A stretch of DNA of 64,000 nt, taken from NCBI GenBank assembly GCA_039516895.1, contig CP154437.1, positions 1,364,001 to 1,428,000 of the forward strand. The letters run 5' to 3'. Made by a program: the position numbers and the translations under genes. The notes beneath the pieces were generated by a model. The model had not been told where the DNA came from and did not search any database. It saw only the letters and a list, made by a program, of their open reading frames with translations. Positions 31,042 to 41,038 of the stretch are shown piece by piece. This DNA comes from Campylobacter coli. GTDB lineage: Bacteria; Campylobacterota; Campylobacteria; Campylobacterales; Campylobacteraceae. Position 1 is the stretch's first letter; each line of letters opens with the position of its first letter.

Positions 31042-31149
31042 TAATCTTCCTTTAAAATTGTATTGATTGTTATTTTACAAAATTTATCAAATTTTTAAGT
31101 CAAAATGCGTTAATATTTCTAAAATATACAAAAAAGCAAAGGAGGAAAA

Positions 31150-31827
31150 ATGCAAATTAATTTAAATTACAATTATATTAGCAGCTCTTCTTTTGACAAT
31201 ACACAAAAAAATAATACCGCACAAGAAAATACAGAAAACACAAACTCGCAAAATAAAGACCCAAAGCAAAATAACGAACAAACTCAAATGATAAACGGAG
31301 TTGAACTTACTATGCAACAAGTACAACAAGTGCGTGAACTTCAAAGCATAGATAGAAATGTAAAAGCTCACGAAGCAGCGCATCAAGCTGCTGGAGGTGG
31401 TTTGGCAGGGGCTGCAAGTTTTAGTTACACAAGAGGACCTGATAATCAAATGTATGCCACAGCAGGTGAAGTTCCTATAAGAATGCAAAAAGGAAGAACA
31501 CCTGAAGAAACCATAGCCAATGCGCGTCAAGTTGTTGCAGCGGCCATGGCACCTGCCGATCCTAGTCCGCAAGATTACAGAGTCGCTGCAAATGCTTTAA
31601 AAATGGAATTTGAAGCAAGAGCTGAAGCAACAAAACTTAAAGCACAAGAAGCACAAGAGAAAAAAGAAGAAAACGAAGAAAAACAAGAAAATCTTGATAC
31701 AAATAATCAAGATTCTAAAGATAGCTCCGAAAAAGCAAAAACAAATAAAGACTTTCGAAATTTCATTGGTACAATCTATCAACAAAATTCACAAAATAAT
31801 CAAATCAATTTTAGTTTAGTTTCTTAA
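31150..31827 (+). CDS. SprA-related putative metalloprotease-like protein
   Basis: The core from about residue 70 to 155 matches the SprA-related family: VKAHEAAHQAAGGGLAGAASFSYTRGP, then AGEVPIR and ATIANARQVVAAAMAPADPSPQD-type sequence. HEAAH fits a zinc HExxH motif. The N-terminus is Asn/Gln-rich and low in complexity, and the C-terminus is a charged coil. No signal peptide is seen. Protease activity is not shown for the family. GGAGG precedes the ATG. It is the Cj0418c homologue. Confidence 0.75.
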   Translation: MQINLNYNYISSSSFDNTQKNNTAQENTENTNSQNKDPKQNNEQTQMINGVELTMQQVQQVRELQSIDRNVKAHEAAHQAAGGGLAGAASFSYTRGPDNQMYATAGEVPIRMQKGRTPEETIANARQVVAAAMAPADPSPQDYRVAANALKMEFEARAEATKLKAQEAQEKKEENEEKQENLDTNNQDSKDSSEKAKTNKDFRNFIGTIYQQNSQNNQINFSLVS

Positions 31828-31849
31828 ATAATATATTTTTGATGATATT

Positions 31850-32554
31850 TTAATAAATTTCTATATCTTGAGAATTTAGCTTTCTGTAAGCAGCACAAGC
31901 TTCTTGGTGTTTTTTGTCACAAGCCATGCCCAAATATCTCTTAGCCTTTTTCAAATCTTTTTTCTCAAGCTCATAATAACGTCCGATCAAATAACAAGCC
32001 TCCCCAAAACCTAAAGTACAAGATTTAGAATAAAAAGCTAAAGCCGATTTAAGATTTTGCCTTACAAGCTCTCCTCTTTCGTACAAAAAGCCTAATTTAT
32101 AACAAGCTCTAGCATCTTTTAAATCGCAAGATCTTTTATAAAAATGTGTAGCCATTTGACCATCTTTTTCATCTTCATAAACCAAACCCATATGGTTACA
32201 ACTTGAAGAATCGCCTAAATTACAAGCCTTGTTAAATGCTAAAAGAGATTCATTAACATAACCTCGATCTTGTAAGGTTAAGGCCATATTAGAACAAGCT
32301 TTAGCTAAACCAAGTTTGCAAGACTTATCATAAAATTTATACGCTTTGTTAAAATCTCTTGCAACCCCTTGAGCATTTTCATTCATATAAGCTAAAGAAA
32401 AACAAGCTTTAGCATTATCTTTTTCGCAAAGTCTTTCAAAAATTTCATATGCTTTTACAAATTTATTTCCCTCATAAAGCCTTAAAGCATTATCTAAATC
32501 GTCCACAGCAAAAAGAGTGTGAAAAAATAAAGATAAAATGAAAAATATCCTCAT
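31850..32554 (-). CDS. Hcp-like Sel1-repeat secreted protein
   Basis: A signal peptide (MRIFFILSLFFHTLFA) is followed by about five Sel1 repeats of roughly 36 residues. Each carries paired Cys (for example LCEKDNAKACFSLAYM and SCKLGLAKACSNMAL), the disulfide pattern of Helicobacter cysteine-rich proteins. It should be periplasmic or secreted. The start overlaps the stop of the second dynamin gene (ATGA), which makes it the third gene of that operon. Confidence 0.85.
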   Translation of the reverse strand: MRIFFILSLFFHTLFAVDDLDNALRLYEGNKFVKAYEIFERLCEKDNAKACFSLAYMNENAQGVARDFNKAYKFYDKSCKLGLAKACSNMALTLQDRGYVNESLLAFNKACNLGDSSSCNHMGLVYEDEKDGQMATHFYKRSCDLKDARACYKLGFLYERGELVRQNLKSALAFYSKSCTLGFGEACYLIGRYYELEKKDLKKAKRYLGMACDKKHQEACAAYRKLNSQDIEIY

Positions 32555-34383
32555 AAATTTTCCTTCAATACACTTCTTACTTCTGAAATTTGCTCCTTGC
32601 GTTTTTGCAATTCTGCTTTTTTTAAAGCTAAGATTTTATTTTTTTCTTCAATTATATTTTTATTTTGTTCTAAAAAATGATTAGATATTTTTACTAAAAT
32701 CGGCTTATTGATAAGCAAAGCTTCAAATTCATAGACATTGAGTTCGGTTAAAACTCTCTCATAAATTTCACTCTTCTTAGGATAAAAAAGAGTAAATTCG
32801 GAGCTATCCAACTCATAAAGAACTCGACTTTCGTTGATTTTTCTACTAAAAAATGCCAAGCTTAATTTTGTAGCATTTTCATAATTTGCAAAAGCTTTGA
32901 GATTTAGTTTTTCAAAAAATAAATCCAACTCCAAAATACTTTTAAATAAAAGCTCTTTAAAGTCTTTTAAAAAGTACTCATCACTTGCATTGCAAAAAGC
33001 CCTAAGTTCACTAAAATTTTTATCACTTTGCAAGATATGATCTTTTTGTATATTTGAAAATTCGGCTTTAAAAAGTAATATATCTTTTTCTAAATTGTCT
33101 ATAAAATCTTTCAATTTTTGTTTTATTTTTTCAAACGATTCATAAATTTCATTTTTGATTTTTTTAAATTCTTTATTCATTATATCGCTGTTATAAAACA
33201 TTGCCAAAAAAGCATCATCACTCGAGATAAAAGGAGCTTTATAATCGTATTTTACATATAAATCCTTTTTCAAAAACCCCTTAGCTTCTTTGTAAAAATG
33301 AGCCTCTTTTTCTTTAATACAATTAAAAATTTCACTTGCAATTCTTTCACCAATACTTTTAAGCTTATTTAAAATTTGATGATTTAAAATTTGAACTTCT
33401 TTTATAAAATCATCAAAAGAAGAATTTAATTTCTCTTGATAAATTTGAAATTGATTCACAAGTTTGTCAAAAATATCCACAAAAAGCCTATTTTCATCTT
33501 CTAAAACTTGACACAAATGAAGCATTTTTCTCTTTGTAAATTTTTGTTTTAAAGCTTTCTCATCTAAGCTATCTAAAAAATCTAATAAAAGATTAAAATT
33601 AGATTCTTTATATTTTGTTTCGTCTTTTGCTTCCTTGCAAGAAATGGCAATCAATTCTTTAAAATATTTAGAAAAAACTGTTTTGGCATAACTTAATACA
33701 TTTTCTAATTCTTGAGTACTAAGCTTATCTTTTTGATTTAAAACACAAATGCTGTTTTCGCCCAAAAGCTCTAAGTTCGCCTTTATAGCGTCTTCTTCGC
33801 TCTTTTTTCCTGCATTATCAATCAAGCTTAACCAAATCGCCGCATGGATATTTTGAAGCTCCTTTAGAGTGGTTAAAGTATCATCTTCGTTAGCATTCAG
33901 TCCTGGAGTATCCACTAGGGTAATTTTTTTAAGCAAAGGTATGGGTGCAAAAATATGCAAACTTTTTGTTTCTTTTATGTTATTTCTTTGATCTGTATAT
34001 TTTGCCAACTCCTCTATATGAGTGATTTCATCACTTCCATCTTGAAATTCAACTCTTAAAAAATATTCATCCGCATAACGCAAAAAAGTAGGTTTAAAAG
34101 TAACAGGCACCACTCCTGTAGGTAAGCATTCTTTTTTTAGGATTAAATTTAAAAGGGTGGATTTTCCACTTGAAAATTGACCTATGATAGCAATATTAAT
34201 ATTTTTTTCTAAAGAAAAACTCAATTCTTCAAGCTCTTGAGTAAGATTATAGCTTGGGTGCATGAAAGGCTCGTTTAGTTTTTTACATAGCATTTTAATT
34301 TGCCCTTCAAAACTTTTATCAAAATCTATATTATAGGCATCTTCATAAGCCTTTATAAAATGATTTAAAATATTAATTTGCAT
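32551..34383 (-). CDS. Bacterial dynamin-like protein, DLP2 type
   Basis: The 610-residue GTPase has G1 GQFSSGKST near residue 67, G3 VDTPGLN near 160 and G4 NQKDK near 216, followed by a long helical stalk. It is the homologue of Cj0412 (Cj-DLP2), which with DLP1 forms a hetero-tetramer that tethers membranes, as reported in a structural study. The gene overlaps DLP1 by 11 bases, consistent with a fixed stoichiometry. Confidence 0.88.
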   Translation of the reverse strand: MQINILNHFIKAYEDAYNIDFDKSFEGQIKMLCKKLNEPFMHPSYNLTQELEELSFSLEKNINIAIIGQFSSGKSTLLNLILKKECLPTGVVPVTFKPTFLRYADEYFLRVEFQDGSDEITHIEELAKYTDQRNNIKETKSLHIFAPIPLLKKITLVDTPGLNANEDDTLTTLKELQNIHAAIWLSLIDNAGKKSEEDAIKANLELLGENSICVLNQKDKLSTQELENVLSYAKTVFSKYFKELIAISCKEAKDETKYKESNFNLLLDFLDSLDEKALKQKFTKRKMLHLCQVLEDENRLFVDIFDKLVNQFQIYQEKLNSSFDDFIKEVQILNHQILNKLKSIGERIASEIFNCIKEKEAHFYKEAKGFLKKDLYVKYDYKAPFISSDDAFLAMFYNSDIMNKEFKKIKNEIYESFEKIKQKLKDFIDNLEKDILLFKAEFSNIQKDHILQSDKNFSELRAFCNASDEYFLKDFKELLFKSILELDLFFEKLNLKAFANYENATKLSLAFFSRKINESRVLYELDSSEFTLFYPKKSEIYERVLTELNVYEFEALLINKPILVKISNHFLEQNKNIIEEKNKILALKKAELQKRKEQISEVRSVLKENL

Positions 34384-36559
34384 TCATAAGCTCCACTTCA
34401 AGCTGTTGTAATTTTGCAATTTTTTCCAAATTTTCCTCATAAGAAAATAAAATGTCAGCATTTTGATTTTTAAGATTATTGATCAAATGTTCAATACTCG
34501 CTAGCTTTTCTTTTTGTAACACTTCATAATTTGCCATTCTTTCATTCAAGAAAGCAAAAAAGGCGCCATTGATATCCAAATCCTTTAATATAGCACCTAT
34601 ATTAAAGCTTTCAAAAGTGCTAAAAATCACTTCTGTTAGTCTTGTTTCAAGCTCGAACAAATCGACTTTGGTAGAGATAATTTGCTCGATTTGCAGTCTT
34701 AACAATGCAAATTTTTCATCGCTAAAAATATTTTCTATCTTTTTAGAAATTTCGTCTTTAAAGCCTTCAAATCCATTGTCAAAATCATCTTTTAAGAAAT
34801 CATATTTTAAAGCCAAACTTGTTTTTAATTCTTCTATTTTTTTAATATTTTCAAATTTAACCTCTCTTAAAATATCATTAATACCATCTTTAACCGTGAT
34901 ATCTATCATATTTAAGATACGATTAATATTAATTTTTTGAGCTTTATCTTTTAAATATTTAATTTCATCAATCAAACGCTCTTTGAGTTTTTTAGCCAAT
35001 AATAAAACAAGATTATCCACCCCATTTTCAAAATTCTCAAGATTTAAAATAGAATTTGAAATCTCTTCCTTTGCTTCCCTAAGCGCTTCTTCTTTGGCTT
35101 TAAATTCTGATAAAAGTTTATTATTTTCTTCGCTTAAACCTTGTCCATCTTCTTTTATAAGCTTATTTTGCATTTCATATTCATTTAAAATATTTTTAAG
35201 CTCTAAAAGCAATTCTTTTTTATAGGCTTGTAAAATAATTTTACTTTTTTCTCCAGAATAAAGCTCATTAAAAAGGTATTCCTCAAATTCTTTCATACCG
35301 CTTTTCTTAAAGCTTTCTTCAGAAGATAAACCCTTGTAAAAATCACTTGCCATTTTTGCACTTACACATAAAAAATCTATCTTTTCTATCAAATGCGTGT
35401 CAAAATTTTCAAGTCTAGCCTTAAGACTTTCCTTGGTATAATTTATCACTTCATCTAAATCTTTTTGGCTTAACAAATCTGCCTTGGTAAGGACAATTAA
35501 AAATTTGCTAAGCCGAGAATTCAATAAACAATGGATTAAAAATTCAGCATCCTTTTGTGTTAAAGCTTGAGAAGCATTCATAAGATGGATTAAAAAATCG
35601 CTTTCTTTAAGATACTCATTAGTTAGAATTTCTCTTTGCACGACTATATCATCAAGCCCTGGAGTATCCACTATAGAGATATTGTTTTTTAAAAATTCCA
35701 AATTACTTTTGATTTCTATCTTTTTAATAAGAGCAGAAATTTGGTTTTTAGCAGAACTAAAATCCTTGAGTTCATTTAAATTAATTTTTTGCGTTAAAGC
35801 TTTATCTTGAACATATTCTTTTATATCTACTTTTAAAGCAAGCTCATCGATAAATTCTTTTAATTCCTTGCTAAATTTGGAACTTTTTAATATATTATCC
35901 CATTCTTGAGTATCCCAAAAATAAATCACAGCTTCTTGGGTATTGCCATAACTTAGTAAAGTCAAATTTGCGGTTTCAGGGATATTAGAAACGCCTAAAA
36001 AATCCTCTTTTAAAAGTGCATTGAGTAAACTTGATTTTCCCGAATTCATAACCCCTGTTATAGCTATATTGAATTCTAATTTTTGAAATTTTTCCAAAGT
36101 TTTTTGAAGTCTTATTTTACTATTTTCATCAAAACTCAATTTGCTAAGCTCTATATTGATATGATTAAGCTCATTAAAACCACTTTGAAACAAAGCTTTT
36201 TTATCAACGCTTTGAACTTGAATATTTTGTATATATTCTAAAATTTCAGTATTGTTTGAAATTTTTTGCAAAATTCGCAAGGCTTTTAACAAATCTTGTT
36301 TAGGTATAAAACCTTCTCTAAACATATTTAAAACACAAATTTGAGCTTTTTGAATACTAAAAATATCTACTCTTAAATCAATTTTTTTACAAATATTGCC
36401 AAATTCTTTTAAGAGAAAATATCTTTCATAATTGTCTTTGTTAACACTTAATATTATAGCAAGTTCGGCAACATCAAGAATATTTTTATCTTTAAAGCTT
36501 GCATTAAAATCTAAAAGCTGGAGTTCATTTTGCCAGAGTTTTTGGAGTAATTCTTTCAT
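34373..36559 (-). CDS. Bacterial dynamin-like protein, DLP1 type
   Basis: The 728-residue protein has an N-terminal helical part of about 160 residues, then a GTPase domain: G1 [15 protein letters not shown] near 175, G3 VDTPGLDD near 300, G4 LTKADL near 360. A long coiled stalk follows. It is the homologue of Cj0411 (Cj-DLP1). It follows frdB in the same direction, 27 bp apart. Its ribosome site AAGGGG is inside the hairpin at 36561-36585. Confidence 0.88.
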   Translation of the reverse strand: MKELLQKLWQNELQLLDFNASFKDKNILDVAELAIILSVNKDNYERYFLLKEFGNICKKIDLRVDIFSIQKAQICVLNMFREGFIPKQDLLKALRILQKISNNTEILEYIQNIQVQSVDKKALFQSGFNELNHINIELSKLSFDENSKIRLQKTLEKFQKLEFNIAITGVMNSGKSSLLNALLKEDFLGVSNIPETANLTLLSYGNTQEAVIYFWDTQEWDNILKSSKFSKELKEFIDELALKVDIKEYVQDKALTQKINLNELKDFSSAKNQISALIKKIEIKSNLEFLKNNISIVDTPGLDDIVVQREILTNEYLKESDFLIHLMNASQALTQKDAEFLIHCLLNSRLSKFLIVLTKADLLSQKDLDEVINYTKESLKARLENFDTHLIEKIDFLCVSAKMASDFYKGLSSEESFKKSGMKEFEEYLFNELYSGEKSKIILQAYKKELLLELKNILNEYEMQNKLIKEDGQGLSEENNKLLSEFKAKEEALREAKEEISNSILNLENFENGVDNLVLLLAKKLKERLIDEIKYLKDKAQKININRILNMIDITVKDGINDILREVKFENIKKIEELKTSLALKYDFLKDDFDNGFEGFKDEISKKIENIFSDEKFALLRLQIEQIISTKVDLFELETRLTEVIFSTFESFNIGAILKDLDINGAFFAFLNERMANYEVLQKEKLASIEHLINNLKNQNADILFSYEENLEKIAKLQQLEVELMNAN

Positions 36560-36560
36560 A

Positions 36561-36585
36561 ATTTTCCCCTTTTTAAGGGGAAAAT
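36561..36585 (-). terminator. Hairpin after frdB enclosing the DLP1 ribosome site
   Basis: An 11 bp perfect stem (36561-36571 with 36575-36585, loop of three bases on the plus strand) fills the gap between frdB and DLP1. It can end the frd transcript. Its 3' arm on the minus strand is AAGGGGAAAAT, which includes the only good ribosome site of DLP1, one base before ATG. Confidence 0.75.
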
Positions 36586-36586
36586 A

Positions 36587-37312
36587 TTATTTATTTCTTT
36601 GAGCAACAAGTTGTCTTCTCATATAAGCAATTTTACTTTGTAAAGGTAAATTTTTAGGACAATTATCCTCACAAGCTAATAAAGACATACATCCAAAAAC
36701 ACCATCATCATCACCCACTAACTCATAGAAATCTTCCACTGTTCTATGATCATGCGGATCTTGTAAATATCTAGCTGTTCTTAAAAGCCCTGTTGCTGCG
36801 ATAAAATTCGGACGCATAAGTTTAGTTGCACACGAAGCTACACAAATTCCACACTCGATACAACGATCAAGTTCAAAAGTTTCATCTGCTACTTCAGGCT
36901 CTATGCGTTCTTCAATTTTTGAAATGTCGGTTTCTTTTTCATTATGCACCCAGCTTTCAACGCGCTTACACATATCTTCAAACCACTCGCCTGTATTGAC
37001 ACTCAAATCCTTAATATGTCTAAATGCAGGCATAGGCATAAGCTCAATAACTCCATCAGGATAATCTTTTGTTAGAGTCTTACAAGCAAGCTTTGGTACA
37101 CCATTAATCATCATTGCACAAGATCCGCAAATTCCTGCACGACAAACAAAGTCAAAACTCAAATCCGCATCCATTTTTTCGCGGATTAAAGTCAAGCATA
37201 CAAAAACTGTCATAAAAGGAGTTTCTTCAAGCTCATAAGTTACAAAATGAGGCTTTGAAATTTTGCTTAAAGGATTATATTTAAACGCCTTTATCGTTAA
37301 TTTTCTACTCAT
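36587..37312 (-). CDS. frdB: Fumarate reductase iron-sulfur subunit
   Basis: FrdB carries electrons between the quinol site in FrdC and the flavin in FrdA. The N-terminal domain has the [2Fe-2S] cysteines in CRAGICGSC and the later C in PKLAC. The C-terminal domain has [11 protein letters not shown] and [13 protein letters not shown] for the [4Fe-4S] and [3Fe-4S] clusters. The 241-residue protein is the last gene of frdCAB and overlaps frdA by 8 bases. Confidence 0.97.
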   Translation of the reverse strand: MSRKLTIKAFKYNPLSKISKPHFVTYELEETPFMTVFVCLTLIREKMDADLSFDFVCRAGICGSCAMMINGVPKLACKTLTKDYPDGVIELMPMPAFRHIKDLSVNTGEWFEDMCKRVESWVHNEKETDISKIEERIEPEVADETFELDRCIECGICVASCATKLMRPNFIAATGLLRTARYLQDPHDHRTVEDFYELVGDDDGVFGCMSLLACEDNCPKNLPLQSKIAYMRRQLVAQRNK

Positions 37313-39296
37313 AATCCACTCCTATTCTTTGATTTAGCGCTTTATATTTTGGTTGTAATTCATAAGGCATTAAAGCATGCTGAATTTCGTGACGATTTTT
37401 ACCTTCAGCTTCCATTTTTTCGCGGATTGCATCAACTTCAGCTTGACGCTTTTCACTTAAAGGATTTTCTATGATATTTCCCTTAGCACCATACCCACGG
37501 AATGCAGGTGGCATTTCCATTTTCATAATATCAAGTTCATCGTATTCAACACGAGGCAAGCTTTCACCTTCTACCCAATAAGTTAGAGTTCTCTTCATCC
37601 AATTTAAATCATCTCTTTTTGGATAATCCTCTCTATAGTGCGCCCCGCGACTTTCGGTTCTTAATAACGCCCCATAAGCTACGCAAAGTGCGACTTTAAG
37701 CATTCTTGGAACTCTATAAGCTTCTTCTAGCTCAGGGTTTGCGCAGTCAAGTTCTTTGCAATGCACTTTTACATTTTGAGATTCTTTATAAAGTTTTTCA
37801 AGCTCATCAACAGCTTCTTTTAAGCCTTCACCTGTTCTAAAGATTGCTACTTTATCCCACATGATTTCTTTCATTCTATTTTTAATTTCAAAAACAGAAT
37901 ATTTACCTTCTTTGTCTACCAAAGATTTTAAATATTGATATTCTTTTGTTAAAAAGTCTTTTACTACATTTGTATCAATAACTTCTCCATTATTTTTACA
38001 ATAATCTGCAAAATAATCCCCTATAATCATACCCGCAACAACAGTTTCAGCACAGCTATTTCCTCCTAAGCGGTTAAATCCGTGCATATCCCAACAAGCT
38101 GCTTCACCGCAAGCAAAAAGACCATCTAACCATTGACTCTCACCTGTAGGTTTTGTTCTAATGCCGCCCATAGAATAATGCTGCATAGGTAAAACCGGAG
38201 CCCAACCTTTTGGACCTTCATCAGCAGGATCGATGCCATTGAAAGTTTTACAAATATCTTGCACATCACGAAGATTTTTTTCTACATGTGCACGACCAAG
38301 TATGGAAATATCAAGCCATAAATGATCACCATAAGGACTTTTTACACCCTTACCTTTTCTAATATGTTCCATCATTCTACGACTTACCACATCACGGCTT
38401 GCAAGTTCTTTTTTCTCTGGCTCATAATCAGGCATGAAACGATATCCATCCACATCGCGTAAGATTCCACCATCTCCACGACATCCTTCAGTAAGCAAAA
38501 TTCCACTTGGAACAATAGGCGTTGGGTGAAATTGTACAGCTTCCATATTTGAAAGTCTACAAAGTCCTGTTTCAAGAGCTATAGCTGCACCTGTTCCTTC
38601 ACAGATAACTGCGTTTGTAGTTTGCTTATAAATTCTACCATAACCACCCGTTGCTATCATTGTTCCTCTTGCAATATAAGCAATCAATTGTCCATTAGTT
38701 AAATCTCTTGCAATTACGCCCAAGCATTTTTTGCCATCATGGATAACTCTAACCGCTTCCATTCTGTCGATGATTTTTACTTGATGTTTGATAGCTTCAT
38801 TAGCTACGCCATATAGCATACAGTGGCCTGTAGCATCAGCTATATAGCAAGTTCTCCATTTTTTAGTTCCACCAAAGTCACGAGCGTTGATGAGTCCATG
38901 AGCCTCTTCTCTTTCTTCGATTACAGTTTTTTGTGCATTAATAACAACCGTTCTTGGCCCTTTAGTTACCCTAGTCCAAGGAACCCCCCAAGAAGCAAGT
39001 TCGCGAACAGCTTTTGGAGCGGTTTGTGCAAACATTCTTGCCACTTCTTGATCGCAACCCCAGTCGCTTCCTTTTACTGTATCTGCAAAGTGTAGATCTT
39101 CATTATCGCCTTCACCTTTAGCACCATTTCCTAAAGAAGCCTGCATACCTCCTTGCACCGCAGCAGAGTGCGAACGCTTTACTGGACAAATACTTAAAAG
39201 TGTTACACTTTGACCACTTTTTGCCACCTCTATTGCAGCTCTAAGGCCTGCTAAACCTCCGCCTATTACTAAAGCATCACTATATTGAATATTCAT
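37305..39296 (-). CDS. frdA: Fumarate reductase flavoprotein subunit
   Basis: FrdA interconverts fumarate and succinate. FAD binding is shown by [12 protein letters not shown] at the N-terminus and [15 protein letters not shown], which carries the covalent-FAD His region. Active-site residues lie in [11 protein letters not shown] and the [13 protein letters not shown] segment. I use the second ATG (663 residues): GGAG lies 6 bases before it. The start overlaps frdC by 17 bases. With mfrABE absent, this is the only fumarate/succinate enzyme in the window. Confidence 0.97.
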   Translation of the reverse strand: MNIQYSDALVIGGGLAGLRAAIEVAKSGQSVTLLSICPVKRSHSAAVQGGMQASLGNGAKGEGDNEDLHFADTVKGSDWGCDQEVARMFAQTAPKAVRELASWGVPWTRVTKGPRTVVINAQKTVIEEREEAHGLINARDFGGTKKWRTCYIADATGHCMLYGVANEAIKHQVKIIDRMEAVRVIHDGKKCLGVIARDLTNGQLIAYIARGTMIATGGYGRIYKQTTNAVICEGTGAAIALETGLCRLSNMEAVQFHPTPIVPSGILLTEGCRGDGGILRDVDGYRFMPDYEPEKKELASRDVVSRRMMEHIRKGKGVKSPYGDHLWLDISILGRAHVEKNLRDVQDICKTFNGIDPADEGPKGWAPVLPMQHYSMGGIRTKPTGESQWLDGLFACGEAACWDMHGFNRLGGNSCAETVVAGMIIGDYFADYCKNNGEVIDTNVVKDFLTKEYQYLKSLVDKEGKYSVFEIKNRMKEIMWDKVAIFRTGEGLKEAVDELEKLYKESQNVKVHCKELDCANPELEEAYRVPRMLKVALCVAYGALLRTESRGAHYREDYPKRDDLNWMKRTLTYWVEGESLPRVEYDELDIMKMEMPPAFRGYGAKGNIIENPLSEKRQAEVDAIREKMEAEGKNRHEIQHALMPYELQPKYKALNQRIGVDYE

Positions 39297-40071
39297 AATT
39301 TGCTCCATTATAAGTTTTTACCATTGCAGTTGTTTGATTTTGATAATTTTCAAATCCAATTTTAGCAAATGCTGCAAGACTTAAAACTCCTAAAACCAAG
39401 AAGAAAATACTGATTATCCATTTTGCCATCTTGAGTTTTTTACGACTCTTGCGAATATCTTTAACATCTTTTGCTTCAAACCAGCCCCATTTTACACAAA
39501 GTCTATAAAGCCCTATACTACCATGCAATTCCACACAGATTAAAAGTGCGATATAAAAAAGCCACATAAAATGATTGATCACCCTATCACCTGACATATC
39601 AGCAGAAATTTTATCTCCATTTGTGATAACAAAAATCAAGTGTGCAGAACCTAAGAAAAACATTACAAAACCTGTAAATGCTTGAACAAGCCATAATGAA
39701 GTATCACCATGATTCATTTTTTTAGCATGAGTTCTAAGAATTTGGTATTGGCGAAAATTAATAGGAAATTTTCTCATAGCCAATAAAGCATGCACAAAAA
39801 ATACCACCAAAACACAGGCGGCTAAAAATGAGGTAATATAACTCATCATTGGATCGTTATAAATGAATTTTAATTCCAAAAAATGGACAACGGAATTAAA
39901 AAAATCCTTACTCACCAAGATAGTAGATACAAAAACCATATGTACCCACATGAAAAGACCTAGAAAAAGCCCAGAAGCACTTTGGATAAAATCTAACTTT
40001 GCAGGCATTTTACTTTTTTTGCCATCAATGCTCTTACCCAAATACCCTTCGATAAGCTCACTCATCTTCAC
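39280..40071 (-). CDS. frdC: Fumarate reductase cytochrome b subunit
   Basis: FrdC is a five-helix diheme membrane protein of the Wolinella type that oxidises menaquinol. The 263-residue sequence has the expected helices and His residues, for example in [12 protein letters not shown] and [20 protein letters not shown]-type segments, that bind two hemes b. It is the first gene of frdCAB. CACTCC on the plus strand marks its ribosome site (GGAGTG). Confidence 0.95.
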   Translation of the reverse strand: MKMSELIEGYLGKSIDGKKSKMPAKLDFIQSASGLFLGLFMWVHMVFVSTILVSKDFFNSVVHFLELKFIYNDPMMSYITSFLAACVLVVFFVHALLAMRKFPINFRQYQILRTHAKKMNHGDTSLWLVQAFTGFVMFFLGSAHLIFVITNGDKISADMSGDRVINHFMWLFYIALLICVELHGSIGLYRLCVKWGWFEAKDVKDIRKSRKKLKMAKWIISIFFLVLGVLSLAAFAKIGFENYQNQTTAMVKTYNGANYEYSI

Positions 40072-40104
40072 TCCTTTATAGAAAGAAATTTAAAAAATCT
40101 CTTC

Positions 40105-40110
40105 ATTATA
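40105..40110 (-). promoter_or_regulatory. -10 box of the frdCAB promoter
   Basis: The minus strand has a perfect TATAAT about 33 bases before the frdC ATG, preceded by GTAC. The short leader has no other obvious element. No clear -35 box is present, as is usual in Campylobacter. Confidence 0.55.
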
Positions 40111-40132
40111 GTACAATAGCCTTTAATACACA

Positions 40133-40948
40133 TTAAATATTTACTTTTTTAAACTTTATGCAAATATAAAATAACAAGGCTGCTACAAACATAAGCAAAC
40201 TCAAAATTTGTCCCATGCTCATACCCCAAAAAATAAAGCCCAAACCAAAATCTGGTTCACGATAAAATTCACACACAAAGCGCGCCAAAGAATAAACACA
40301 AGCATAAACAAGAATAAGTTCACCTTGAAATTTTTGTTTCATTTTTACCAGATAAATAACGATAAAAACCACAACTCCCTCTAAAAAGGCTTCATAAAGT
40401 TGTGATGGATGCCTTAAAACTCCCTCCACATAAATACCCCAAGGTACATTAGTAATGCGTCCAAAAAGCTCTTGGTTTAAAAAATTTCCTATGCGACCAA
40501 AAACATAAGCTAAAGGCACGCTCAAAGCTACCAAATCAAGAAATTTCCAAGGATTTTCTTTATATTTTTTGCAAAATAAAAAAGTGGCTATTAAAAATCC
40601 TATAATTGCTCCATGATAACTCATACCACGAATGCCTACAAATTCACCATTTGCATAAGGATTAAAAATTTGCCAAGGATGAGTAATATAATACATAGTA
40701 TGTGCATCATAAATTAAAATATATCCAAGTCTTGCTCCTAAAATCACGCCAATTTCCACCCAAATGAAATAGCTATCTAGGCGTTTTTCATTGATATCTA
40801 ACTTGAATTTTCTTACAAAAAATTTAGCTAAAAGCAAGGCTAAAAGTAAAGCCAAAACATACATAATTCCATACCAATGTACTTTAAACCCTAAAACACT
40901 AAAAGCTACAACATCAAAATTTGAATAAATATTTTGCCAAAATTCCAT
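40133..40948 (-). CDS. lgt: Prolipoprotein diacylglyceryl transferase
   Basis: Lgt transfers diacylglycerol to the lipobox cysteine of prelipoproteins in the inner membrane. The 271-residue protein has seven membrane helices, [11 protein letters not shown] near the start, the signature [14 protein letters not shown] near residue 140, and HPSQLYEA. I use the inner ATG with GGAAAAAG before it. Substrates encoded in this window include the lipoproteins at 27652, 41039 and 49066. Confidence 0.96.
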   Translation of the reverse strand: MEFWQNIYSNFDVVAFSVLGFKVHWYGIMYVLALLLALLLAKFFVRKFKLDINEKRLDSYFIWVEIGVILGARLGYILIYDAHTMYYITHPWQIFNPYANGEFVGIRGMSYHGAIIGFLIATFLFCKKYKENPWKFLDLVALSVPLAYVFGRIGNFLNQELFGRITNVPWGIYVEGVLRHPSQLYEAFLEGVVVFIVIYLVKMKQKFQGELILVYACVYSLARFVCEFYREPDFGLGFIFWGMSMGQILSLLMFVAALLFYICIKFKKVNI

Positions 40949-41000
40949 ACTTTTTCCATTATTTATTTTATAAAAATATAGCAAAAAAACTTTAACTTGC

Positions 41001-41006
41001 TATAAT
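41001..41006 (+). promoter_or_regulatory. -10 box of the Cj0406c-like lipoprotein gene
   Basis: TTGCTATAATTAAAC contains a perfect TATAAT 33 bases before the ATG, in the gap divergent from lgt. Confidence 0.55.
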
Positions 41007-41038
41007 TAAACATAATTTCTTATCTTAAAGGTTAAAAA

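Noticed and set aside
31162-31819. Antisense and shifted frames over the SprA-like gene, including a very Lys-rich one
   Set aside because: They are shadows of the real gene. Their residue bias comes from its low-complexity codons.
34569-35225. Plus-strand Ser/Phe/Lys-rich frames opposite DLP1
   Set aside because: They are antisense shadows of the coiled-coil coding sequence, with no start signals.
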